In this document: piece by piece, positions 21,873 through 29,719 of the stretch
How positions within the stretch are numbered: position 1 is the first letter of the stretch
How the letters are laid out: each line of letters begins with the position of its first letter
DNA from: NIOZ-UU13 sp035528395
GTDB taxonomy: Bacteria > Planctomycetota > Phycisphaerae > Sedimentisphaerales > Anaerobacaceae
Direction of reading: 5' to 3'
Length of the DNA: 36,100 bases
Assembly: GCA_035528395.1 (NCBI GenBank)
Contig: DATKYR010000304.1
Location: 1-36,100, forward strand
The notes under the pieces: generated by a model
Told to the model about the DNA's origin: nothing
Seen by the model: the letters and a program-made list of their open reading frames with translations, nothing else
Database searches by the model: none
Position numbers and translations under genes: made by a program

Positions 21873-23573
21873 TTATCGTGCTAAGGCTTCGATTTCCTCT
21901 GCGGCCAGAGCTTCATCATAGATACGAACATCGTCAATCAGGCCGGAGAAGAAAGTACCTGTACCAAGGTCCTGGCCGGCACCAATGTAAAGGCCTCCGC
22001 TCGATTGTACTCCACCTACATAACCAGCATCCACAACAACCTCTGCACCATCTACGTACAAACGCCTTTTCATAGCAGTAAGATCATACACGAGGCCGAT
22101 GTGATGCCATTGACCATCAGTGATTACCGACTCCGACTCTAACGGGCCGAAGTAGATATCCATTAATCCGGTCATAAGTCTGCCATCCGACGGATTTGCG
22201 CCAAGCCATGTGCTTCCGGGGTTAGTGCCTGGTCCCACGGGAGTATCGATAATAGTATCTGCCTGAGAGATAATCACCTGGCCCGGCACACCACCTTTGA
22301 TCCAGGCAAAAACGCTGAATGAACCATCTGCCGGATTCAGGATAAAGTTGGTCTCAACACAATCATCGATACCGTCAAACTGCAATGCACCACCCATTAT
22401 GCCCCCTTCAGGCTGCCAGGCAGGTTCTCCGTGAAACGTTGCGTCAAATTCGCCGGCGCCATCGTACGCGATATCACCGACTTCCTCGTCCAGCTTCCAA
22501 TGTGCGACCAGGCGATAATCCTCAAACAAATGCTCAGCGAGGACGATAAGGTCCTGGACATCGACGATTCCATCACCGAGAGGCGTCGGGCCAATGTCAC
22601 ATAAGGGGTCGTCTGTGCCCCAGTGGTCAACCATGATGCACATGTCGGCAGAATCGACAACTCTATCACCATTGAGGTCAACGACGGGGAGGATCGGAGC
22701 CTGCCATATGTCCCAACCACCATACCCATCAAATCGATTGGAGTGGAAGCGGATCGCAAATCCGTCGGCGGAGAGGTTCGGGCAACGCTCATCAGCCGAA
22801 CTGTTTACAACCGGCCCAAGATTAACCGGTTCTTTCCAAGGGTCGCTTGTCGTGGCCCTCGTCGTCACATACATGTCATGGCCGCCGACACCACCTGGCT
22901 TGCCGGAGCTAAAGAGAAGAGTACGGCCATCCGCAGTAATGTGTGGACCAAAGTCCCAGGCCGAAGTGTTGATAGTTGGTCCAAGACTCACAGGTTCTCC
23001 CCATGGGTCGGAGAGAGTTGCCCTTGTCGTTACCCATATATCAAAATCGCCATATCCACCAGGACAACGGGAGCTAAAGTAGAGCGCTAGGCCGTCGGCC
23101 GAGATGTAGTTGCCATCCTCAAAATACGGACTGTTGAGAGTTGGTCCAAGGTTGACCGGTTCTCCCCAGGGGTCGTCTTTTGTTGCTCGCGTGGTGACGT
23201 ACAGGTCCGGCTCACCCGACCCACCAGGTCGATCAGAGGCAAAGAAAAGGGATAGGCCGTCGGCTGAGATATTCGAGGCGCCGTCCCAGTAACTTGTGTT
23301 GACAGTTGGGCCAAGATTCACAGGTTCTCCCCATGGGTCATTTGTTGTAGCCCGCGTAGTTACCCACATGTCGTTACTACCAAAACCACTTGGCCGGTCG
23401 CATTCGAAGTAGAGTTCCAGCCCATCGGCAGTTACGCTCGGGGCACCCTCAATAGACGAACTGTTGACCGTTGGGCCAAGATTAGTGGGAGTGCCGAAGG
23501 TGAAATCTGCATTTGCAACCTCGGCAGTTATGCCCAATGCCAGAACCAATACGAGTGCAATTGTTCTTTTCAT
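21873..23573 (-). CDS. Secreted PD40 propeller-dockerin-LamG protein
   Basis: This 566-aa protein begins with a signal peptide (IALVLVLALGITAEVANA). Residues ~25-290 hold five tandem PD40/TolB-like blades of ~57 aa, each with ADGLxLxFxSxRPGGxGxxD followed by TTRATxxDPWGEPVNLGP. The DNA repeats with ~171-bp period. Residues ~300-355 resemble a dockerin type I pair (DLNGDRVVDSADM, then GDGIVDVQDLIVLAEHL). Residues ~357-560 are a concanavalin-like LamG domain starting VAHWKLDEEVGD. Dockerins bind cohesins in cellulosome-like assemblies, and LamG domains bind glycans. No cohesin is seen in the window. It is probably a surface or secreted glycan-binding protein. AAGGGAAG precedes ATG. Confidence 0.85.
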   Translation of the reverse strand: MKRTIALVLVLALGITAEVANADFTFGTPTNLGPTVNSSSIEGAPSVTADGLELYFECDRPSGFGSNDMWVTTRATTNDPWGEPVNLGPTVNTSYWDGASNISADGLSLFFASDRPGGSGEPDLYVTTRATKDDPWGEPVNLGPTLNSPYFEDGNYISADGLALYFSSRCPGGYGDFDIWVTTRATLSDPWGEPVSLGPTINTSAWDFGPHITADGRTLLFSSGKPGGVGGHDMYVTTRATTSDPWKEPVNLGPVVNSSADERCPNLSADGFAIRFHSNRFDGYGGWDIWQAPILPVVDLNGDRVVDSADMCIMVDHWGTDDPLCDIGPTPLGDGIVDVQDLIVLAEHLFEDYRLVAHWKLDEEVGDIAYDGAGEFDATFHGEPAWQPEGGIMGGALQFDGIDDCVETNFILNPADGSFSVFAWIKGGVPGQVIISQADTIIDTPVGPGTNPGSTWLGANPSDGRLMTGLMDIYFGPLESESVITDGQWHHIGLVYDLTAMKRRLYVDGAEVVVDAGYVGGVQSSGGLYIGAGQDLGTGTFFSGLIDDVRIYDEALAAEEIEALAR

Positions 23574-24158
23574 CTTACTTCCCTTTCAAAAAGTGTTAAT
23601 CTTTTTACGTTGTACAGTTCGCACACATTTAGAGACTCAGACTTGTCTTTACGAAGATATCGCTAATTGAACGCCATTTGGACTTCTCCTCCAAAAGGGT
23701 TATGATACGAGAGCATTATAACGTCACCTCAGTCGGTGTCAAGAGAAAAAAATATTTTTGCAGGTTCATCCATGACAGACGTTCGGCGTCAAATAGTATC
23801 TGTTGCGGGAAAAAAGACCAACAATGTCACCTCTGCACCTGCTTTCGCAGGTGTAAACTTGTCCCCGCGGACAATGGAGAGCAGGGTTTCAAAGTGAAAA
23901 AGCTGGATTCCCGCTTTTGGGCCTGTTGTCAAAGCTCAAAATGAACGTTTTGAGATTGCCGCGCGATTCTTCGAATCGCTCGCAATGACCTGAAAACGCA
24001 CTTTGTGTCACTGAGAGGAATCCAGCACCAATTAGGCATGGGCCTAAGCTCAATTGGTGCTGGATGACGAAGCAATCTCGACTTTTTCAATAGACCATTT
24101 TGCGGGAATGACATAGAAGATCGGTCAGTGTGAGTAAATTCTTAATTCTTTTTGCAAG
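23574..24158. other. Intergenic mosaic of palindromic repeats
   Basis: No gene is supported. Hairpins are CACCTGC/GCAGGTG (23836-23853), TTGTCC/GGACAA (23859-23874) and the long hairpin at 24020-24065. An outer pair, ggattcccgc near 23908 with gcgggaat near 24104, brackets much of the stretch. The segment tgccgcgcgattcttcgaat followed by cgctcgcaatgac resembles common short intergenic repeats. It looks like one small non-autonomous repeat inserted into another. Confidence 0.55.
24020..24065. repeat. Palindromic dispersed repeat, copy 2 (14-bp arms)
   Basis: ATCCAGCACCAATT (24020-24033) and AATTGGTGCTGGAT (24052-24065) are perfect complements. Inside is a second stem, AGGC-ATGG-GCCT. The inner 35 bases are closely similar to the copy at 15765-15803. 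The near-perfect arms suggest a recent or maintained copy. Confidence 0.65.
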
Positions 24159-24581
24159 TTAATCACAGTGAAACACTTCTTCCATATTGGCCCACCATTC
24201 ACCTTCTTTTCTGGTTGGTATCGGAGCCTGGCAAGGCTCGCAGAACGTCCACCATTTTTGTGTTGTGGGGTCGGCAGCCATTTTGGCCATGTCGGCTTTG
24301 AAATCATCGCCGGTATATTCGAAGTAACTGAACAGGTAGTATTTGCCCTCTTCCAGCTCGACGAGGTAAATCGAATAGTTGTGGATATTACATTCTTTTA
24401 TCATTTTCAGTACACCCGGCCAGACATCCGCGTGCAGCTCTTTGTATTCCTCAAGCTTCTCCGGTTTCAGGCCGATGACGCTGCCGTAGTGTTTTACTCT
24501 TTGCTGCGCACAGCCGGTAAACATAAGGCAAAAGGCCAACGATATGAAGGTATACACAGTAAATCCGGTGAAATTTCTCAT
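24159..24581 (-). CDS. Lipoprotein L-rhamnose/L-fucose mutarotase-family protein
   Basis: The family (COG3254/RhaM type, normally ~105 aa and cytoplasmic) interconverts alpha and beta anomers of L-rhamnose or L-fucose. Here ~100 mature residues carry the hallmark ELHADVWPGVLKMIKECNIH, NYSIYLVE, LFSYFEYTGDDF and DPTTQKWWTFCEP segments. An added N-terminus has a hydrophobic helix and lipobox FTGC (Cys24), so the protein is predicted to be a lipoprotein. AAGGAG lies eight bases before ATG. It follows the symporter gene by 14 bases, so sugar uptake and anomer conversion are co-expressed. The fucosidase next door makes L-fucose the likelier substrate, by inference. Confidence 0.85.
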   Translation of the reverse strand: MRNFTGFTVYTFISLAFCLMFTGCAQQRVKHYGSVIGLKPEKLEEYKELHADVWPGVLKMIKECNIHNYSIYLVELEEGKYYLFSYFEYTGDDFKADMAKMAADPTTQKWWTFCEPCQAPIPTRKEGEWWANMEEVFHCD

Positions 24582-24595
24582 TACAATATTCTCCT

Positions 24596-26254
24596 TTATG
24601 ACGGTCTTATACTAAAAATCACATACAACACAATCATTGTAACGAATAGTAAAACAGTCAGGAACTTATAATTGCCGAAGCCAGTCCAGCCTTTCTCCTG
24701 CAGGGCCTGCAATGGATTGGCCCAAACTAATTTTTCGCTTTCAGCGGTGTGTTTATGAGGTTTAAGCAACGATACAATAACCAGCACTGCAGAGCAAAGC
24801 ACAGCTAAATAAAAGGTTGCCATCATAGGCGGTACTTTCCATTCGATATATTTCTTTAGCCAGTCTTTGTCCTTAAACCAATCGAGCAAAAAGACCACCA
24901 ATCCCATAGCTGAACCGAACCAGAGCGTATATAAGGCTGCTTTGCTGCCGGCTCGCCGCCAGAACACACCAAATACAAACACTACAGTAATGGGCGGAGA
25001 AATGTAACAGATTATGGCAGTAATTCCCTGGAAGATAGTTGGGTAGTGACTTACAAACGGCGACCATACTATGGCGGCAATCATAGCGACGAACGTCACT
25101 ATACGTCCTGTGATTACTAAAGTCCTGTCGGAAGTTTGGGGACGCCATCGTTTGTAAATATCATAACTAAACAGTGTCGCGATGGAGTTCAGAGCGCCGG
25201 AGACTGTGCTCATTAGTGCGGCCAATAGTGCCGCGGCGACTACGCCTTTAAGGCCGACAGGTAATAAATGGTTAATCATAAATGAATATGTATGCCGCGG
25301 GTGCTCCAACGTATCAGGCAGTTTACCCTGGTTGATTAGTCCGAGGCAAATCAGGCCCGGGAGCACGAAGATGAAAACCGGCAGGATTTTGATAAAGCCG
25401 GCAAACAAAGGGCCTACGCGAGCGTGATTGACATCTTTAGCGCCGAGCACGCGCTGAACAATAGTCTGGTCGGCACACCAATACCAGATGCCAATTATAG
25501 GATAGCCGAGGAAAACTGAATACCAGGGAAGGCCCGACGCATCATCAGAAGAGCGGAGTATCGTCATTTTGACCGGCTCAACACTGGCGACGAATTCGGA
25601 CCATCCGCCTGCGTGCCAAAGGCCAAGCACTGTTACGCAGACTGCTCCGGCCACAAGCACAATAGTTTGAATCGACTCGGTCAAAACCACAGCTAACAGT
25701 CCTCCAATAATAGTGTAGAGGCCTGTCAGTACTGCAACGGAAATAATGCTCGTCATAATGTTGATGCCGAACATACCTTCCAGCACAACAGCACCGGCAT
25801 AAAGAGAAAAACCGATGTGGATGAAGACAGCCGAGATTATTGAAAGCAACGCAAGCCAGTCACGACAAGGTCGGCTGTAACGCTTCTCAAGAAAATCAGG
25901 CAGCGTTGCGACCTTGGCACGGAGATAAAAAGGTGCAAAGAATAACGCTAAAATGATTAGGGTAAATGCCGCCATCCACTCAAAGTTGCCATACGCAAGG
26001 CCGTTTCTGTAACCTTCTTCGGCCAGACTGACGAGGTGTACGGTTGAAATGTTTGTCGAGAAAAGCGCCAGACCGATGACAGGCCAGGTGAGCGTTCTGC
26101 CGGCAAGAAAATAGCCTTGCCCTTCCACTGTCCGTCGCTGGCGAAAGCCTGCCAAACAGCCGATGGTGACAATACCGACCAGATATACGACTATTATGGC
26201 CAAATCGATTGGGTCCATAGCTAAACCTGCCGCAAGCATAAAACTGTTCTCCAT
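24596..26254 (-). CDS. Sodium/solute symporter (SSS family, SglT-like)
   Basis: A 552-aa polytopic membrane protein with about 14 hydrophobic helices. It begins DLAIIVVYLVGIVTIGCLAG and contains the family pattern YFLAGRTLTWPVIGLALFSTNIS, where the Asn/Ser-rich unwound helix forms the sodium and sugar site. It also shows YTIIGGLLAVVLTESIQ and a later SSGALNS-like segment (MSTVSGALNSIATLFSYDIY). These are typical of SSS sugar transporters. The annotated ATG has no ribosome-binding site; ATG 26218 (MDPIDLAIIVVYL) with GCAGG upstream is a good alternative. It heads an operon with the mutarotase and is divergent from the fucosidase across a palindromic operator, so it probably imports L-fucose or a related sugar. 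Confidence 0.88.
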   Translation of the reverse strand: MENSFMLAAGLAMDPIDLAIIVVYLVGIVTIGCLAGFRQRRTVEGQGYFLAGRTLTWPVIGLALFSTNISTVHLVSLAEEGYRNGLAYGNFEWMAAFTLIILALFFAPFYLRAKVATLPDFLEKRYSRPCRDWLALLSIISAVFIHIGFSLYAGAVVLEGMFGINIMTSIISVAVLTGLYTIIGGLLAVVLTESIQTIVLVAGAVCVTVLGLWHAGGWSEFVASVEPVKMTILRSSDDASGLPWYSVFLGYPIIGIWYWCADQTIVQRVLGAKDVNHARVGPLFAGFIKILPVFIFVLPGLICLGLINQGKLPDTLEHPRHTYSFMINHLLPVGLKGVVAAALLAALMSTVSGALNSIATLFSYDIYKRWRPQTSDRTLVITGRIVTFVAMIAAIVWSPFVSHYPTIFQGITAIICYISPPITVVFVFGVFWRRAGSKAALYTLWFGSAMGLVVFLLDWFKDKDWLKKYIEWKVPPMMATFYLAVLCSAVLVIVSLLKPHKHTAESEKLVWANPLQALQEKGWTGFGNYKFLTVLLFVTMIVLYVIFSIRPS

Positions 26255-26288
26255 TGGAATAAGCGACTAAGCTGTGAAATATTAATGT

Positions 26289-26307
26289 TTCATAACTAAG
26301 TTATGAA
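26289..26307. promoter_or_regulatory. Perfect 19-bp palindromic operator between divergent genes
   Basis: TTCATAACT-A-AGTTATGAA has 9-bp arms around a single central base. It lies 35 bases upstream of the symporter ATG and 190 bases upstream of the fucosidase ATG. Its size and symmetry suit a dimeric HTH repressor or activator. No regulator gene is encoded in the locus, so the binding protein is unknown. Confidence 0.6.
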
Positions 26308-26496
26308 CAATAGTTTCTCAGCGAACGCTGTCAAGCGCAAAAGTCCTTGAAAAGGTTGATTCCAGGTGACTAATATTCAGGAAACAGCAGATTCTGTATT
26401 TTGTTCGAAAAATATTATGGATTCCCGGCTGTAAAATCTTACAATTTTGCACAGAGGAGACTTCTCGTTATCTTTGATAGCGAAAGGATTTGTACC

Positions 26497-27999
26497 ATGA
26501 AGAAAACCTTCAGTTTTATTTTAATCAGCAGCTTGTTATTTGCAATTTTAGCGACAGCCGGATGTACATCTGAATCTTCAGCAAAGAACATTAACAGGTA
26601 CAAGCCCACGTGGGAGTCACTGTCCAGGCACAAGATTCCGGAGTGGTTCCGGGACGCCAAGTTCGGCATCTATACTCACTGGGGACCGGTTACTGTTGGC
26701 TCTGAAGATGGGCCGGGCGGTGGCCAGTGGTATGGGTGCAACATGTACAAGCCCAACAGTCCGACCTTCGAGTACCACCGCAAGCGATTCGGAGACCAGC
26801 ACGAGTTTGGCTACAAAGACATCGTTCCCCTGTTCAAGGCGGAGAATTTCGATGCGGAAGTCTGGGCGGAGCTGTTTTCCGCGTCCGGGGCGAAGTTTGC
26901 CGGGCCGGTGGTCATACATCATGACAACTTCGCTATGTGGGACTCGGCATACACCGAGTGGGACAGTATGGACAAAGGCCCGAAACGCGACATAACCGCT
27001 GAGCTGGAAAAGGCCATTCGCAAGCGCGGCATGAAATTCATCGCGACGTTTCATCACGGGTTTACGTGGCGGTATTTCGAGCCATCGTACAAGTATGACG
27101 GTACCGATCCGAAATACGCCGGGTTGTATTGCCAGGCCCATGAGCCCGATGCGCCGCCCACCCAGGAGTTCATGGAGCAGTGGCTGGGCAAGGTCAACGA
27201 AGTGGTCAAAAAATACCAGCCCGACCTGACCTGGTTCGACTTCGGCCTGGGCAACGAAAAACACAAGTGCATCACGCCTGAATACCAACAGCGGATGTTT
27301 GCCGACTATTACAACTGGGCGGTATCGAACAACCGCCAGGTCGGCGTTGCGCACAAGCACCGGCATATCCATGCACACACCGGTATTCTGGATTTCGAGC
27401 GAGGGCGTGAAGACAGTCTTGTGCCGTATCCCTGGCTGACCGACACTTCCGTCGGCCAGTGGTTTCACCAGAAATCCGCTCCCTACAAGTCGGTCGATCA
27501 GCTCGTTGACGTGCTGGTGGACATCGTCAGCAAGAATGGTTGTATGCTTCTGAATGTTGGTCCCGCAGCCAACGGCATTATCCCGCCACAGGGAAAGGAA
27601 ATCCTACTGGGTATCGGTGATTGGCTAAAAGTCAACGGCGAAGCGATTTATAATACGCGCCCGTGGCTGACCTTCGGCGAAGGTCCCACACTCAACACCG
27701 GCGGCGGTTTCAGCGAGAGGAAGGACAAACCGTACACGTTCGAGGATATCCGTTTCACGTCCAGTAAGGACGGCAAGACGATTTACGCAGTTGTGCTGGA
27801 CTGGCCGGAAAGAAATCTGGTGGTCAAATCGTTAGGCACGAAAAATGAATACCATTTCGGCAGTATCGCCAAAGTCGAATTGCTCGGGCACAATAGACCA
27901 CTAAAGTGGACACAGGATGAGGATGAACTAAATGTTCAGTTTCCACGAACTAAGCCCTGTGAACATGCCTTTGCGTTAAAGATTACGACGGTCGAGTAG
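26497..27999 (+). CDS. Lipoprotein alpha-L-fucosidase (GH29)
   Basis: ATG 26497 has AAGGA nine bases upstream; the frame is open back to a TTG at 26401. Signal peptide with lipobox ATAGC (Cys23). The mature 477 aa are a complete GH29 enzyme. RHKIPEWFRDAKFGIYTHWGP is the family entry motif (~45-64). HHDNFAMWDS (~141-150) carries substrate-binding His residues. The nucleophile Asp248 is in PDLTWFDFG, and LLNVGPAANGIIP precedes the C-terminal beta-sandwich. It releases terminal alpha-linked L-fucose with retention. The sequence from ~26590 is noticeably more GC-rich than the flanking DNA. It leads a same-strand run with sulfatase, lyase, sulfatase and GH32 genes. Confidence 0.92.
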   Translation: MKKTFSFILISSLLFAILATAGCTSESSAKNINRYKPTWESLSRHKIPEWFRDAKFGIYTHWGPVTVGSEDGPGGGQWYGCNMYKPNSPTFEYHRKRFGDQHEFGYKDIVPLFKAENFDAEVWAELFSASGAKFAGPVVIHHDNFAMWDSAYTEWDSMDKGPKRDITAELEKAIRKRGMKFIATFHHGFTWRYFEPSYKYDGTDPKYAGLYCQAHEPDAPPTQEFMEQWLGKVNEVVKKYQPDLTWFDFGLGNEKHKCITPEYQQRMFADYYNWAVSNNRQVGVAHKHRHIHAHTGILDFERGREDSLVPYPWLTDTSVGQWFHQKSAPYKSVDQLVDVLVDIVSKNGCMLLNVGPAANGIIPPQGKEILLGIGDWLKVNGEAIYNTRPWLTFGEGPTLNTGGGFSERKDKPYTFEDIRFTSSKDGKTIYAVVLDWPERNLVVKSLGTKNEYHFGSIAKVELLGHNRPLKWTQDEDELNVQFPRTKPCEHAFALKITTVE

Positions 28000-28095
28000 T
28001 AATGTAACTGGTTCCAAGCCATCCATCGAATTGGGTGCTACAAAATAGAGTAGGAATAAATGGAAAATTATAGTTTTGAAAATTGAGGTATTGAG

Positions 28096-29640
28096 ATGAA
28101 TAGACGAAAGTTCTTGAAAGAGTGTGGAGCGGTCGTGACATTTGCTTGTACAGGCAAATTGTGGGCGACCCGGAAGGCAAATAGAAGCAAAGTTCCGAAT
28201 ATTCTTTATATTATGTCCGATGACCATGCCGCACATGCTATCAGCGCATATCAGAGCAGGCTGGCAAAGGTGGCTCCGACGCCGAACATCGACCGACTCG
28301 CTAAGGAAGGGATTCTTTTCGAGAACTGCTTTTGTACAAATTCGATTTGTGTACCCAGCAGGGCGACGATACTGACCAGTCAATACAACCAGACCAATGG
28401 TGCACTGGATTTGGGCGGCAGACTCGAGCCGGAAAGACAATACCTGCCCAAGCTGATGAAACAGGCCGGTTATGAAACGGCCATGATAGGAAAGTGGCAC
28501 CTGAAGCAGGAACCTGCATTCGATTATTATTGTGTGCTTCCGGGGCAGGGATCATATTTCAATCCGATTCTCCGGGAGTCAGGCGGACAGTGGCCTAAAA
28601 ATGAAAAACGCTTCGCGAGATATGACTCATGTCACTCGTCGGATGTTATTACCGATACATCGCTCAAGTGGCTCAAAGGCAGAGGCAGGTCAAAGCCTTT
28701 CTTTTTGATGCACCATTACAAGGCACCGCACGACAATTTCGAAAATGCCGAGCGCTATGACTGGCTCTTCGATGACGTGGATATCCCTGAGCCTGTGAGC
28801 CTGTGGCGGCAACCGGAGCACGGTTCGCAGGCAACCAAAAGCATGGGCACATCCATCGGTAAGCGTAACAAGCGAAGGAATATGGGAATGCATATGTTTG
28901 TTGACCAGTCGCTGCCGGATGAGCAGTACAAACGGACGGCGTATCAGCGTTATTTGAAAAAGTATCTACGGTGTGTTCGGGGGATTGATGATAATTTGGG
29001 TCGGCTGTTTGCGTATCTGGAAAAGAGCGGGCAGATGGACAACACCGTAATCATCTATACGTCCGACCAGGGTATGATGCTCGGTGAGCATGATTATATT
29101 GACAAGCGCTGGATGTACGAAGAGTCGCTGCGGATGCCGTTTCTTGTAAGGTATCCCAGGATGATTAAGCCAGGGATCCGCACAGACGAAATCATCAACA
29201 ATACTGACTTTGCACCGATGATACTTGAGCTGGCGGGTCTGAAGGCCCCCGGCTATATGCAGGGGCGAAGTTTCGTTCCGCTGCTGCGAGGCAAAACACC
29301 TGCTGATTGGCCTAAGTCCACTTATTACCGTTACTGGATGCACATGGCGCATCATGACAACCCGGCGCATTTTGGTGTTCGGACTAAAGAGTACAAACTG
29401 ATATTTTTCTACGGGCTAAATTATAAAAAAGGCGGACCCAAACCAACTGAAGCCGGGTGGGAACTGTATGACATGAAAAATGACCCACACGAAATGAACA
29501 ATCTGTACGACGATTCGAATTATGCCGGTGTTGTCAAAAAACTCAAAGCTGAGCTGCTGCGATTAAGAAAGAAGTACAATGAAACAGATGATAAATATCC
29601 TCATATTCAAAAAGTAATCGAAGAATATTGGGACAGATAA
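28096..29640 (+). CDS. Exported sulfatase (formylglycine type, CVPSR)
   Basis: A 514-aa arylsulfatase-superfamily enzyme. The N-terminus MNRRKFLKECGAVVTFACTG has twin arginines and a hydrophobic core, suggesting Tat export. Calcium ligands are in MSDDHAAHA (Asp42-Asp43). The catalytic Cys85 lies in CVPSRATIL, a canonical CxPxR formylglycine motif, followed by GKWH. The second metal site is in YTSDQGMMLGEH. The ending YDMKNDPHEMNNLYDD is typical of family S1 enzymes acting on glycans. It needs a formylglycine-generating enzyme, not encoded in this window. A weak GAGG precedes ATG. It probably desulfates the same polysaccharide that the fucosidase trims. Confidence 0.92.
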   Translation: MNRRKFLKECGAVVTFACTGKLWATRKANRSKVPNILYIMSDDHAAHAISAYQSRLAKVAPTPNIDRLAKEGILFENCFCTNSICVPSRATILTSQYNQTNGALDLGGRLEPERQYLPKLMKQAGYETAMIGKWHLKQEPAFDYYCVLPGQGSYFNPILRESGGQWPKNEKRFARYDSCHSSDVITDTSLKWLKGRGRSKPFFLMHHYKAPHDNFENAERYDWLFDDVDIPEPVSLWRQPEHGSQATKSMGTSIGKRNKRRNMGMHMFVDQSLPDEQYKRTAYQRYLKKYLRCVRGIDDNLGRLFAYLEKSGQMDNTVIIYTSDQGMMLGEHDYIDKRWMYEESLRMPFLVRYPRMIKPGIRTDEIINNTDFAPMILELAGLKAPGYMQGRSFVPLLRGKTPADWPKSTYYRYWMHMAHHDNPAHFGVRTKEYKLIFFYGLNYKKGGPKPTEAGWELYDMKNDPHEMNNLYDDSNYAGVVKKLKAELLRLRKKYNETDDKYPHIQKVIEEYWDR

Positions 29641-29662
29641 GTACGGTTCCGGCTTTGCACAG

Positions 29663-29686
29663 ATAAATCTGATTTATCAGATTTAT
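29663..29686 (+). repeat. Perfect 10-bp hairpin between sulfatase and lyase
   Basis: ATAAATCTGA-TTTA-TCAGATTTAT lies 22 bases after the sulfatase stop and 34 before the next start. It is AT-rich and has no T-run, so it may set differential mRNA stability or act as an attenuator or operator. Confidence 0.5.
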
Positions 29687-29719
29687 ATTGAAACTCAATT
29701 AGTCTCCTGGAGGATTTCA

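Noticed and set aside
26617..27468. 283-aa minus-strand ORF
   Set aside because: It is antisense to the GH29 catalytic domain in GC-rich DNA, with no recognised domain.
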